The notes under the pieces were generated by a model. That model was not told where the DNA came from, made no database searches, and saw only the letters and a list, made by a program, of their open reading frames with translations. The position numbers were made by a program, and so were the translations under genes. From Colwellia sp. PAMC 21821 (GTDB lineage Bacteria > Pseudomonadota > Gammaproteobacteria > Enterobacterales > Alteromonadaceae), in assembly GCF_002077175.1 (NCBI RefSeq), contig NZ_CP014943.1, positions 4,526,001 to 4,590,000 of the forward strand: DNA of 64,000 nucleotides, given 5' to 3'. Positions 1 through 9,089 of the stretch are shown one piece after another. Each line of letters begins with the position of its first letter. Position 1 is the first letter of the stretch.

Positions 1-204
1 AGTATTCTATGGCTTGAAACTACCTATTTCAGTGCTAATTAGAAAATGTAAGACCTATATCGTTAGCAACGCGTTATAGCCATAAATGCCTTCTATGGGT
101 CGCCTTTGCTTTTTATAAAGTAAACCATCTAATTTAACGACATTGGATTGGATGAAATGACTATTATCAGAACTTGGCATGCTTCACCGTAGTTCGAAAA
201 ACTC
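1..204. other. Left-edge non-coding stretch
   Basis: No open frame with a ribosome-binding site or recognisable protein is visible before the terminator of the TonB receptor gene. I see no tRNA-like fold and no strong repeat. Confidence 0.4.
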
Positions 205-236
205 AAAAAAAAAGCCAACATAACTGCTGGCTTTTA
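205..236 (-). terminator. Rho-independent terminator of the TonB receptor gene
   Basis: On the minus strand an AAAAGCCA arm and a TTGGCTTTT arm form a short stem that runs into a run of nine T residues. It lies about 25 bases after the receptor stop codon. Confidence 0.75.
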
Positions 237-259
237 ACATGAGGCTTAATTACGCGTTA

Positions 260-3200
260 TTAAAACTTGTAGCTAACACCTACTTTTACACGCCATGTTG
301 AATCTTCAGTATAAAATTTATCGTAGTTGTTAGTGTTAGAAGTTGGTCTGTGGTAAACATATTGTCCGTTATCCGGATCAACCGTAAACTCAGCTAACTC
401 AATAGTACCAAAATCACTACCACGTACTTTACCCTTAGTGCTATAAATCATGTTCAAAAGGTTATCTACTGTAAAGTAAAAAATACCTTTGTGATCATTC
501 ATAAAGCCTGGAATTTCTTGGCGTATGCTTAAATCAAGCGTTGTAACCCAAGGCGTTGTACTCACACCTTTAGGTAAGTAGCCACCCGCGTATTTATCTA
601 ACCCTAATGCATTAATAGACTTAAAGAAATCTGCTTCAGCTTCTGGTGAAGTAAATCTTACGTTATCATCACCTGGACTTGGGATATAAGGTAAGAATGA
701 ATCACTGAATGTACCTGGGCTAAGTAAACCATATGGGTCTCTTCCTGGGCCATTGCGACCATCTACATCATTACCATCTAGGTAATAAGTAATTGGCTTG
801 CCAGAACGACGCTCAAAGAATACGTTAACATTGGTGTTATAACCTTCAACGAACTCATGTTTGAAACCTAAGTTCACAACAAATCTGTGTTCAGTTTCAA
901 AGCTAGAACGACCTACTATCGCTTCGTTACGGTTAATGGTTGTATTGAAACCATAGTTACTACCTGCTGTAGAGCTGGTGCTAGGATGTGCATCAGTAAC
1001 ATCTTGGTTTGTATACGATGTTGTTACACTTACGCCATTGTCCCAAGCTTTACTTAGTACTGTACTAAATATTTTTGAAGTACCATCTTTATCCGCATTA
1101 GTTAGCATTAAGTCTGTCGTGTTGCCATCTGCATCGTCATATAAAATACGACCGCCATCGGCTGTTGTACCAGACTCGTCACCGAATAAACTCGCATCTT
1201 GCCAGAAAGAAGTGTTTTCAGCTTTTTTGTACATGAACTCAGTCGTCCAAAGTACGTCTTCACCAATAAATGGAATATCTATTAGATAATCAGCAGCAAT
1301 TTGATAACGCCAATCTGAAGGTAAGTCGTAGCTAGGATCTGTAAAGTTTGTACCGGCAAAAATTTCTGAGCCAGCGACTTGATCAACAAGTGGTTGATAT
1401 GGAACTTTAATATCAACATCTGTAAATGTGCCACGCTCATCAAATCTTGCACGGCCAACACCTGGATTAGAGTAAGCGTTAGATATCCATACTGTTGGTT
1501 GGCCACCAGAGAAACGGCCAATACCACCACGAACAACTAAATCTTCAGAAGCATCCCAGTTAAATCCAAAACGTGGTAAGAAAATATCGACACCATCAAG
1601 GTTTTCAGTATTGTCATAACCTGTACGATCAAAAGCTTGACCGTTGAATGCTGGTGCGTCGTCTGATGCTAAACGCTCATAACGAAGACCAAAATCTAGC
1701 GTTAAATCGTCAGAGAAAGCCCACTCATCGTGAATATAAAGTGCATGTTCATCACGAACAAACTCAGCAGCAGCATCGTTAGGGTTAAGTGACGTTGCAT
1801 TTTGATAGATTACACGTTCAGCAATTCTATTTTCAAAATCTTCAAGGCTATCGAAAGTGTAATCACCTTTAGTGTTTTGTAAGAATAAATTGAATATGTC
1901 TAAACGCTTAAACTGATAACCAAAAGAAAGACTGTGATCGTCAATTAAGTAATCGCCATCAAGTCCAACAATGAAAGTTTTCTTATTTAATTCATTAGAG
2001 TGACGAGAATGATCGGCGCCAATAGCAATATTACCCGAATCTGTTTGGATAACGGTATCAGCATAATTGCCTAATGACGCTTGCGTTGTAGGGTTATCTA
2101 AATACGTTAGGCTAAGTTGAGTTGAGAAATCATCATTCCAGTCAGAATATAATTTAAAGGCATAGTTATTTAGCTCTTCAACGCGGTTATACCAATGCGT
2201 AGATAAACGTAATTCACCTGAAAATGATGTTTGGTTCGCTGTGCGGTTACCTTTATTGTATTGGTATGTGAAAGCTGCACGGTGATCATCATTAATATTC
2301 CAATCTAACTTCAATAGGAATTTTTCATCATCAGTTTTTGGCGCTAAATCCCATACACCAGCATCGACACCGTAAACTTCTTCAGCAATACGTCTTACTT
2401 CATTATAATCTGCTACGCTTGCATCAGCTTCGTTAGGAGCACTTCCACCTTCAGGGCCCCACTCAACTGGTGAAGTCGCATCGTAGAATTCATATGATGC
2501 AAAAAAGAATAATTCATCTTCAATTATAGCTCCGCCAAACGTGGCGCCATAAGTGGTTTCGTCAAATTCAGTTGGAATTTCATTTTCACCATCTTTTGGT
2601 GTGCCTGCCATTCCGTCGTTTTGAGTTTCATAAAAGAATGAACCTGAATACTCATTTCCACCAGACTTTGTTACAGCGTTTATTTTAGCGCCTTGGAAGC
2701 CACTATCTTGAGCGTTGAATGGAGAAACATCTATAGTGACCTGATCAATCGCTTCTAAAGAAATAGGAGAGCGCGTAGTCGGGTAACCATTAGCATTAAG
2801 ACCAAAATCATCATTTTGCCCAATACCATCGACACTTATACTATTAAAACGTGGGTTAGTACCAGCAACACTTAGCTCGCCATCTTTCGAAGATAAAACC
2901 GCTAAAGGGTTATTACGAATAATATCCTTGATATCACGGTCAAAACTTGGGGCATTGGTAATATCATCTGAACTAAAGTAGCTACTACTACCAATATTAC
3001 CTGAAAGAATTTGACTACCTGTTACTGAAATTCTTTCTATTTGTTGTTTAGGATCAAGCTGTACATTTAACTTAAAGGTATCACCTAGGGTTAGATACAC
3101 ATCGTTGTATGTATTAGCGCCGTCTGCACCTGTTACCGTAACCTTGTAAGGTCCGCCAACACGTAAACCTTTACTAGAAAATGAGCCTGAGTCATTAGTG

Positions 3201-3391
3201 CTTGTAGTCGTTTTTGTACCTGAAGGTAAATGTACAATTTCAACTTTAGCATTAACCGAAACTTGCCCTGCAGGGTTTAAAATACTACCTCTGATTGCAG
3301 AAGAAGTATCATTTGCCATAGCCGATGTTGATAATCCAAGCGCAATTACAACTGCGCCAGTAATGAGTGAGAGACGATGAGTTTTCATCAT
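260..3391 (-). CDS. Oar-like TonB-dependent outer-membrane receptor
   Basis: A 1043-residue outer-membrane active transporter that would import a large substrate using TonB energy. A signal peptide (about residues 1-26, ending SAMA) is followed by a carboxypeptidase-regulatory-like beta domain (about 30-115), a TonB-box-like ERISVTGS, a plug domain (about 135-250, with the VDGIGQND segment) and a long beta-barrel ending in aromatic Phe (VGVSYKF). The added N-terminal domain and the length are typical of Oar-type receptors. AAGGA sits 5 bases before the first of two adjacent ATG codons. The gene is divergent from a RutR-like regulator, a secreted nuclease/phosphatase and an alkaline phosphatase, so import of nucleic-acid or phosphate-ester fragments is a reasonable guess. 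The substrate itself cannot be read from the sequence. Confidence 0.9.
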   Translation of the reverse strand: MMKTHRLSLITGAVVIALGLSTSAMANDTSSAIRGSILNPAGQVSVNAKVEIVHLPSGTKTTTSTNDSGSFSSKGLRVGGPYKVTVTGADGANTYNDVYLTLGDTFKLNVQLDPKQQIERISVTGSQILSGNIGSSSYFSSDDITNAPSFDRDIKDIIRNNPLAVLSSKDGELSVAGTNPRFNSISVDGIGQNDDFGLNANGYPTTRSPISLEAIDQVTIDVSPFNAQDSGFQGAKINAVTKSGGNEYSGSFFYETQNDGMAGTPKDGENEIPTEFDETTYGATFGGAIIEDELFFFASYEFYDATSPVEWGPEGGSAPNEADASVADYNEVRRIAEEVYGVDAGVWDLAPKTDDEKFLLKLDWNINDDHRAAFTYQYNKGNRTANQTSFSGELRLSTHWYNRVEELNNYAFKLYSDWNDDFSTQLSLTYLDNPTTQASLGNYADTVIQTDSGNIAIGADHSRHSNELNKKTFIVGLDGDYLIDDHSLSFGYQFKRLDIFNLFLQNTKGDYTFDSLEDFENRIAERVIYQNATSLNPNDAAAEFVRDEHALYIHDEWAFSDDLTLDFGLRYERLASDDAPAFNGQAFDRTGYDNTENLDGVDIFLPRFGFNWDASEDLVVRGGIGRFSGGQPTVWISNAYSNPGVGRARFDERGTFTDVDIKVPYQPLVDQVAGSEIFAGTNFTDPSYDLPSDWRYQIAADYLIDIPFIGEDVLWTTEFMYKKAENTSFWQDASLFGDESGTTADGGRILYDDADGNTTDLMLTNADKDGTSKIFSTVLSKAWDNGVSVTTSYTNQDVTDAHPSTSSTAGSNYGFNTTINRNEAIVGRSSFETEHRFVVNLGFKHEFVEGYNTNVNVFFERRSGKPITYYLDGNDVDGRNGPGRDPYGLLSPGTFSDSFLPYIPSPGDDNVRFTSPEAEADFFKSINALGLDKYAGGYLPKGVSTTPWVTTLDLSIRQEIPGFMNDHKGIFYFTVDNLLNMIYSTKGKVRGSDFGTIELAEFTVDPDNGQYVYHRPTSNTNNYDKFYTEDSTWRVKVGVSYKF

Positions 3392-4070
3392 ATTATTCCT
3401 TGATATAAGTTAAATTTTTGTTTTGTCATATGTTTATATAAATTTTTACTTAGCTAATTATTAATCTATTTATTATTTTTAAGCTTACTCAATTGAAATT
3501 AAAACAGAGTTTTCTTACATTTTCATTACAAACTTTTACAAGTCACTTTCTTTAAATTTACACATTTTTACAAAACGAATTAACGAAACAAAAGCAGACT
3601 TATTTAACTCTTAAATATCAACAACCTATGAGATAGATTAAAACAAAGGCAAAAACAACATATAACAAAAAACACAACTTACCTGATTAACTATAACAAA
3701 AAATCATAAAAACAAACCATTTGGTCAAGATAAAATAAAGTATGATTTTAGCTTAGTTTATAAAGGGCTGTATTAATTAAAATAATTTAACCAAATATAA
3801 AATTATTTTTGAAAATAATAAAAACTTTTAATTTAGCAATACAATATGTATTAAAACAGTGCCTTAACCATACATTTAAATTAAACTGACTAATTTTTAA
3901 AGAATAAACATACATTCATCAATGAATATACAAGAATTAACGCTCAAAATTGCTGACAATGCGAACATTTAACATTGTATGATTTTAAGCACAGAATAAG
4001 CTAAAAGATGTAACATTAAGCGTTTAACGTAATGTTAATTAATATAAAAACCAATAGAAAGGTTATTCTC
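3392..4070. other. Long AT-rich divergent intergenic region
   Basis: About 680 very AT-rich bases separate the receptor gene (minus) from the regulator gene (plus). No protein-coding frame is convincing. It holds a RutR-like palindrome at 3713-3728 and a weaker look-alike at 3864-3879. It presumably carries both divergent promoters, but I could not fix their -35/-10 boxes with confidence. Confidence 0.6.
3713..3728. promoter_or_regulatory. RutR-like operator
   Basis: The site reads CAAACCATTTGGTCAA. The E. coli RutR consensus is TTGACCAnnTGGTCAA: the right half matches fully, the left half matches ACCA, and the central ACCA-TT-TGGT is a perfect palindrome. It lies between the receptor gene and the gene for a RutR-like protein, so autoregulation plus control of the receptor is the natural inference. 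Confidence 0.55.
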
Positions 4071-4703
4071 GTGAGCAACAATACTAATAATGAGAAACAA
4101 GGGAGCATACGGGCTAGAAGTGAAGCTGTAATCCTAGTGGCAGCACAAAAAGAATTTATTCTGCAAGGATTTAAAGGTGCTACCGTGCAATCAATTGCTG
4201 ATAGCGCAAATCTGCCTAAAGCAAACGTATTGTATTATTTCAAAAATAAAGAAAATATCTACCATGCAGTTTTACAATTAACTTTAGATACATGGGATCA
4301 AGGTATTGGTGAACTTGATATTAACGATGGCCCTGTCGTTGCTATCGAGAAATTTATTGCTTCAAAAGTAAAAATGTCATTTGAGCATCCAGAAGCATCG
4401 AAAATTTATGCTATGGAAATAATCCAAGGTGCATTACATTTAAAAGAGTTTGCCCGTACTTATTTGCGCCAATGGGTAAGAGAAAAGGCTAAAGTATTTC
4501 AAGTCTGGATCGATAGCGGTGAAATGAAAGATGTCGATCCTGTTAAATTGATTTTCTTAATTTGGTCATCCACCCAACATTATGCTGATTTTGAACAACA
4601 AATTTTAACTATTATGAATCGTGCAGATTACGAAGAAGACGATATAACCCAAGTAACTGAGTTTTTAACGGATTTTATATTACGTGGTTGTGGCTTAAAG
4701 TAG
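4071..4703 (+). CDS. RutR-like TetR-family transcriptional regulator
   Basis: A 210-residue DNA-binding regulator. The N-terminal helix-turn-helix contains TVQSIADSANLPKANVLYYF, and the C-terminal ligand domain carries IFLIWSSTQHYADF, nearly identical to the corresponding stretch I recall from E. coli RutR, which senses uracil and thymine. I prefer the GTG start at 4071, which has AGAAAGG 8 bases upstream. An in-frame ATG at 4032 has no ribosome-binding site. The stop codon overlaps the ribosome-binding site of the following nuclease/phosphatase gene (8-base gap), so the two are translated from one message. A pyrimidine ligand is inferred from similarity; the regulated genes here are not the rut pathway. 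Confidence 0.85.
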   Translation: MSNNTNNEKQGSIRARSEAVILVAAQKEFILQGFKGATVQSIADSANLPKANVLYYFKNKENIYHAVLQLTLDTWDQGIGELDINDGPVVAIEKFIASKVKMSFEHPEASKIYAMEIIQGALHLKEFARTYLRQWVREKAKVFQVWIDSGEMKDVDPVKLIFLIWSSTQHYADFEQQILTIMNRADYEEDDITQVTEFLTDFILRGCGLK

Positions 4704-4711
4704 GAGTTTAT

Positions 4712-5914
4712 ATGAAGTTATTTACAACATTATTAGCAACTACGTTGTTAGTATATTCAGGTATTGCTATGTCAGAAACATTAAATAAGTCTCCTGCCAG
4801 TTTACGCATTGCCACTTTCAATGTCAGTATGGAAGCATTGAATTACTTACCTTCAGAATTAGGTAAAGAGCGTAAACCAACAGGAAAAGAATTAGCGACC
4901 GCGTTAGCCAATGATAATCAGCAAATAAAAAATATTGCTGAAATTATTCAACGAGTAAACCCCGATATTATTTTATTAAATGAGTTTGATGGCAATGACC
5001 CTACACACCAATCTCTAAAGCGCTTTATCGCGCAATATTTAGCAAAAAGTCAAAAGGGTAATGCTGCTATTAATTATCCCTACTTTTATCAAGGCCCGGT
5101 TAATACGGGTGTTGCTACGGGCTATGACTTAAACAATGATAACAAAGTCGGTGAATTACCGAATGATGCTTATGGCTATGGACTTTTCTCAGGTCACTTT
5201 GCGATGGCATTGTTATCAAAACACCCTATTGTTGAAGAAAAAATCAGAACATTCCAAATGTTTAAATGGCGTGACATGCCCAATGCTTTGGTGCCAGTAA
5301 ATCCTGACTCAAATACACCTTGGTTTAATCAACAAGCCTGGAACAACTTTCGACTGTCATCCAAATCTCACTGGGATATACCAGTCAATATCAATGGTCA
5401 TGTAGTGCATATTTTGGCTAGTCATCCTACCCCGCCGGTATTTGACGGACCAGAAGACAGAAACGGCAAACGTAACTTTGACGAAATTCGTTTCTGGAGT
5501 GATTACCTGACCCCAAATGCTGCCAGTTATATTTATGACGATAACAAGCAATTCGGCGGATTAGCTGAAAATAAAGCTTTTGTTATTTTGGGTGACTTAA
5601 ATGCTGATGCTATTGATGGAAATGCCATTAAATCGGGTATCAATCGCTTAATAAATCATCCTCGTATTATAGATCCTAAGCCAAGTAGCGAAGCTGGAAA
5701 GTTACATCGCAAGGATAACCCAAACGCCAAACACCATACCGCATTTTGGGGCATGCGAGCCGATTATGTTTTACCTGCGAAAGCGCAATTTAACGTCCTT
5801 GGTTCAGGCATATTTTGGCCAAAAGAAAGTGAAGATACATTTCGTTTAATTAAAGACCGAGCGGCTTCATCTGATCACCGACTTGTTTGGGTTGATGTTG
5901 CATTTAAAGAATAG
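4712..5914 (+). CDS. Secreted endonuclease/exonuclease/phosphatase (EEP) family protein
   Basis: A 400-residue exported hydrolase of the DNase I/EEP fold, which cleaves phosphodiester or phosphomonoester bonds using a divalent metal. A signal peptide (MKLFTTLLATTLL to about residue 21) precedes the EEP core: RIATFN with Asn37, LLNEFD with Glu91, GDLNAD (about 295-300) and the C-terminal SDHRLVWVD (Asp388, His389). The ATG at 4712 is chosen because TAGGAG lies 5 bases upstream and because it begins the signal peptide. A longer frame from 4688 would put eight extra residues in front. The gene sits between a RutR-like regulator and an alkaline phosphatase. Nuclease, phosphodiesterase and inositol-phosphate phosphatase activities are all possible within the family. 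Confidence 0.85.
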   Translation: MKLFTTLLATTLLVYSGIAMSETLNKSPASLRIATFNVSMEALNYLPSELGKERKPTGKELATALANDNQQIKNIAEIIQRVNPDIILLNEFDGNDPTHQSLKRFIAQYLAKSQKGNAAINYPYFYQGPVNTGVATGYDLNNDNKVGELPNDAYGYGLFSGHFAMALLSKHPIVEEKIRTFQMFKWRDMPNALVPVNPDSNTPWFNQQAWNNFRLSSKSHWDIPVNINGHVVHILASHPTPPVFDGPEDRNGKRNFDEIRFWSDYLTPNAASYIYDDNKQFGGLAENKAFVILGDLNADAIDGNAIKSGINRLINHPRIIDPKPSSEAGKLHRKDNPNAKHHTAFWGMRADYVLPAKAQFNVLGSGIFWPKESEDTFRLIKDRAASSDHRLVWVDVAFKE

Positions 5915-5985
5915 TTACAGCAAAAATAGCAGCTTAATTACCTCTCAATTAAGTCGTTTTACTTATTAAGTTAACGGATATAAAA

Positions 5986-7416
5986 ATGAAAAAATTCATT
6001 CCAACGTTATTAACTAGTTTATTGGTTATGTCTTGTAGCCAACTGCAAGCGACAAGCCATGTTCCGGTAAATACAGTGGCGAGTAATACACCAAAAAACA
6101 TTATTATGGTTGTTGGTGACGGTATGGGACCAGCCTATACTACAGCCTATCGTTATTATAATGACAACCCCGCAACACCAGAAATTGAACCAACGGTTTT
6201 TGACCGTAATTTCACCGGTACAAGTAGCACCTATCCAGCCCCTGAATCGGGTTACGTTACTGACTCTGCGGCGAGCGCAACAGCCCTTTCTACAGGCGTA
6301 AAAACCTATAATAATGCTATTGGTTTAGATATCAACAGACAGCCAATTGAAACGGTTTTGGAATATGCTAAACAAAGCGGTAAAAAAACGGGTGTTGTGG
6401 TTACTGTCCAGATAAATCATGCCACCCCGGCTTCTTATTTAGCGCACAATGTCCATCGCTACAACTACAACGCTATTGCTGACAGTTATATTGATGATGG
6501 CATAAAAGCCGATTTATATTTTGGTGGTGGCTGGGAATATTTTATCCGCAAAGATAGAAATCTCGTTAATGAATTTATTGAGTCAGGCTTTCATTATATT
6601 GATAAATATAGCGAAATAAACAGTATCCCTAAGAATACGCCGGTATTAGGTTTATTTGATCATACTAATTTACCTTGGGCATTAGATGACACCAACAAGC
6701 ACCGTTTATCGCTAATGACGAAAGCTGCAACAAAACAGTTAGAAAACAAAGATGGTTTTTTTATGTTAGTTGAGGGTAGCCAAATTGATTATGGCGGACA
6801 CGCTAGAGATATTGCAGCTGCCATGGCAGAAATGGACGATTTAGCAAAAACCATTGAATATCTTGAGACCTATGTTGCAGAAAATCCAGATACCTTAGTA
6901 GTGATCACAGCCGATCATAGCACTGGTGGCTTAACTATCGGTAAAAAAACTGAACGTTCAGATCCTAACATTAATAGTAAGTACCTATGGAAACCTGAGT
7001 TTTTAAGAAGCATGACAATGTCACCAAAGACAATAGCGCTGAAATTCACTGATGAGGACTTAACCTTGGCTCAAGTGAATGGCTTACTGTCATTCGACAT
7101 ATCGTCTCAGGACTTAAATAATTTACAGCAAGCAAAACTCAGTGACAAAGATATCGTTAAACAATTTAGTTTATTATCTGCTGCCGATAAAAAAGGCAAA
7201 AGAACCCCTAAAAATTACCAGTCAGTACTGAATGTAATTACGAAAATAATTGATATGAAAACAAATACCGGTTGGGGTTCTATTAGTCCATCGGGCACGC
7301 ATACAGGTATTGATGTGCCAGTATTTGCCTTTGGTAAAGGCAGTGAAATGTTTAACGGCTTTCAAGATAACACCGATATCGCCAAGAAAATTTTCACGCT
7401 GTTAGGTAAAAAATAA
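5986..7416 (+). CDS. phoA: Alkaline phosphatase (PhoA family), probable lipoprotein
   Basis: A 476-residue periplasmic or outer-membrane-attached phosphomonoesterase that releases phosphate from esters such as nucleotides. Visible motifs are VVGDGMG (Asp45, metal), VTDSAASATA with the nucleophile Ser94, VEGSQIDYGGH (Glu263, Asp268, His272), TADHSTGG (Asp310, His311) and a late SGTHTG histidine. The leader ends LVMSC, so Cys17 may be lipidated. An imperfect CTTAATT/AATTAAG inverted repeat sits in the 71-base gap after the EEP gene, and a strong terminator follows. With the upstream nuclease it could convert nucleic acid to nucleosides plus phosphate. No proper Pho box was found in front of it, so control by the RutR-like protein rather than PhoB is possible. 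Confidence 0.92.
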   Translation: MKKFIPTLLTSLLVMSCSQLQATSHVPVNTVASNTPKNIIMVVGDGMGPAYTTAYRYYNDNPATPEIEPTVFDRNFTGTSSTYPAPESGYVTDSAASATALSTGVKTYNNAIGLDINRQPIETVLEYAKQSGKKTGVVVTVQINHATPASYLAHNVHRYNYNAIADSYIDDGIKADLYFGGGWEYFIRKDRNLVNEFIESGFHYIDKYSEINSIPKNTPVLGLFDHTNLPWALDDTNKHRLSLMTKAATKQLENKDGFFMLVEGSQIDYGGHARDIAAAMAEMDDLAKTIEYLETYVAENPDTLVVITADHSTGGLTIGKKTERSDPNINSKYLWKPEFLRSMTMSPKTIALKFTDEDLTLAQVNGLLSFDISSQDLNNLQQAKLSDKDIVKQFSLLSAADKKGKRTPKNYQSVLNVITKIIDMKTNTGWGSISPSGTHTGIDVPVFAFGKGSEMFNGFQDNTDIAKKIFTLLGKK

Positions 7417-7482
7417 CACTGTTTACCGAACGTTCTATTGGAACTTGTATTTTGTATAATGTAGTCGAAAAAATGTAAAACA

Positions 7483-7515
7483 AAAAAGCGCCGAGTAATT
7501 TACTCGGCGTTTTTC
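7483..7515. terminator. Bidirectional terminator between phoA and metC
   Basis: The stem CGCCGAGTAA / TTACTCGGCG has an A-run before and a T-run after, so it can stop transcription from both converging genes. Confidence 0.9.
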
Positions 7516-7529
7516 ATCTATTGGCTTTA

Positions 7530-7577
7530 AAGTAAGTCACCTAAAAAGTAAGTCACCTAAAAAAGTAAGTCAACTAA
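7530..7577. repeat. Three tandem copies of a 16-17 bp unit
   Basis: AAGTAAGTCACCTAAA occurs at 7530 and 7546, and a variant with CAAC occurs at 7563. They end 10 bases before the metC stop codon. This looks like replication slippage; no function is suggested. Confidence 0.75.
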
Positions 7578-7587
7578 GCTTGTTAAT

Positions 7588-8766
7588 CTATGACGATAAT
7601 GCAGCATTAAAGCGGGCGAAGCCTTGCTCCAAGTCGGCAATTAAATCATCAACATTTTCCAAACCAACATGTAAGCGAATCAACGGAAACTCATACTGCC
7701 AAGTTGTGGCAGTACGCATGCTGTTAACATTTGAAATACCTAAAATAAGACTTTCAAATCCACCCCACGAATAGCCCATTTTAAAATGTTCTAAACCATC
7801 TAAAAGTGCAGTTAACGCAGCCTGATTACCTTTGTTTAATACAAAAGAAAACAAACCATTTGAGCCACTGAAATCACGTTTGAATTCTTCATGACCGGGG
7901 CAAGAAGGCAATGCCGGGTGTAAAATAGTTTCTACTTCAGGGCGTGATGACAACCAATCAGCAATTTTCAGTGCACTAGCTTGATGCTGCTGCAAACGCA
8001 CACTTAAGGTTCTAATACCCCGCATGGCAAGGTATAAATCATCAGGCGATGTACATTGTCCCATGATATAGCTGCTTTCACGTAATTGTGGCCAATATTC
8101 AGCGGTTGCTGTTGCCGTGCCTAACATAACATCAGAATGACCAACAATGTATTTTGTGGCGGCTTGAATTGATACATCAACACCGTAATCAAAAGGTTGA
8201 AAGTTTACGCCCGCTGACCACGTGTTATCTAACATTACAATACAATCATGGCGGTGTGCCACTTCAGCAATGGCAGGTACGTCTTGCACTTCCATGGTAA
8301 TAGAACCAGGAGATTCAAGAAAAACCACGCGCGTATTAGCTTTAATTAAAGACTCAATACCTTTCCCTATCATGGGATCATAGTAGGTTGTTTCAATGCC
8401 CAACTTAGCTAAAATTTTATCGCAATAATCGCGCGTTGGTTCGTAGGTACTATCAACCATGAGTATGTGATCGCCAGTTTTAACAAACGCCAAAATAGCA
8501 TTAGTAATCGCCGCAGTACCCGACGGATATATTGCACACCCTGCTCCGCCTTCTAAGTCGGTCATGGCATCGCTAAAAGCAAATGACGTTGACGTACCAC
8601 GCCTGCCATAAAACAAAACCTGATTAGTTTTATTTGCAGTGGCATGCTTCATCTCTTTAACAGAATTAAACACTACCGTAGATGCACGTTCTACAGGTGG
8701 GTTAACAACACCACGAGTCCATTGGCTTTTTCGGCCAGCATTAATGAGTTTGGTTTCTTTTTTCAT
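7588..8766 (-). CDS. metC: Cystathionine beta-lyase
   Basis: A PLP enzyme (392 residues from the preferred start) that splits cystathionine into homocysteine, pyruvate and ammonia in methionine synthesis. It follows E. coli MetC closely: the YGRRGT segment, the LEGGAG segment, FLESPGSITMEVQDVPAI, LDNTWSAG and the cofactor lysine in QAATKYIVGHSD. The C-terminus YSWGGFESL and IRLHVGLENVDDLI is also typical and distinguishes it from gamma-synthases. I place the start at ATG 8766, where similarity to MetC begins; another ATG at 8784 adds six residues. Neither has a clear ribosome-binding site. It is transcribed alone and ends at a terminator shared with phoA. No convincing MetJ box is seen upstream. 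Confidence 0.93.
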   Translation of the reverse strand: MKKETKLINAGRKSQWTRGVVNPPVERASTVVFNSVKEMKHATANKTNQVLFYGRRGTSTSFAFSDAMTDLEGGAGCAIYPSGTAAITNAILAFVKTGDHILMVDSTYEPTRDYCDKILAKLGIETTYYDPMIGKGIESLIKANTRVVFLESPGSITMEVQDVPAIAEVAHRHDCIVMLDNTWSAGVNFQPFDYGVDVSIQAATKYIVGHSDVMLGTATATAEYWPQLRESSYIMGQCTSPDDLYLAMRGIRTLSVRLQQHQASALKIADWLSSRPEVETILHPALPSCPGHEEFKRDFSGSNGLFSFVLNKGNQAALTALLDGLEHFKMGYSWGGFESLILGISNVNSMRTATTWQYEFPLIRLHVGLENVDDLIADLEQGFARFNAALSS

Positions 8767-9053
8767 GTCTGGGTTACATTCCATGGTTATAGTTTTGGCG
8801 CATCGCTTGGTTTAGAACCTAATGCTTTGAAATCAAGCAAGAACTGAAAATTTATCAAGCGAATAATTGATCTTTTCACGTTAACGTTCGAAAATAATTA
8901 TAGCTATCTAGCCATCTATAATATTTATATCGTGAATCAGCTAAAGAAGCACGCTTTATTTGTCATAACTTCTGTCATAACTTATATAAAAACATAAACG
9001 CCTTAATTATTAAGCACAGCAGAATCACTTTATATAACTGAATACTATTATTT
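8767..9053. other. Non-coding gap between polB and metC
   Basis: No gene is visible. The gap holds a perfect 11-base direct repeat TGTCATAACTT at 8961 and 8973, and presumably the metC promoter on the minus strand. No clear terminator for polB is found. Confidence 0.45.
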
Positions 9054-9089
9054 TTCTAACAGTTCTAGCAGTTCTAACAGTTCTAACGT
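9054..9089. repeat. Four tandem 9-bp units at the 3' edge of polB
   Basis: TTCTAACAG is repeated four times (the second copy has TTCTAGCAG and the fourth ends in GT), reaching the polB stop codon. This is a short microsatellite that could have varied in length. Confidence 0.75.

Noticed and set aside
3864..3879. Second RutR-like site
   Set aside because: Only 9 of 14 defined positions fit and the right half is poor; kept as a remark, not a feature.
8960..8983. TTGTCATAACTTCTGTCAT resembling a PhoB box
   Set aside because: The two halves are 12 bases apart instead of the required 11, and the nearest gene in the right direction is not a phosphate gene.
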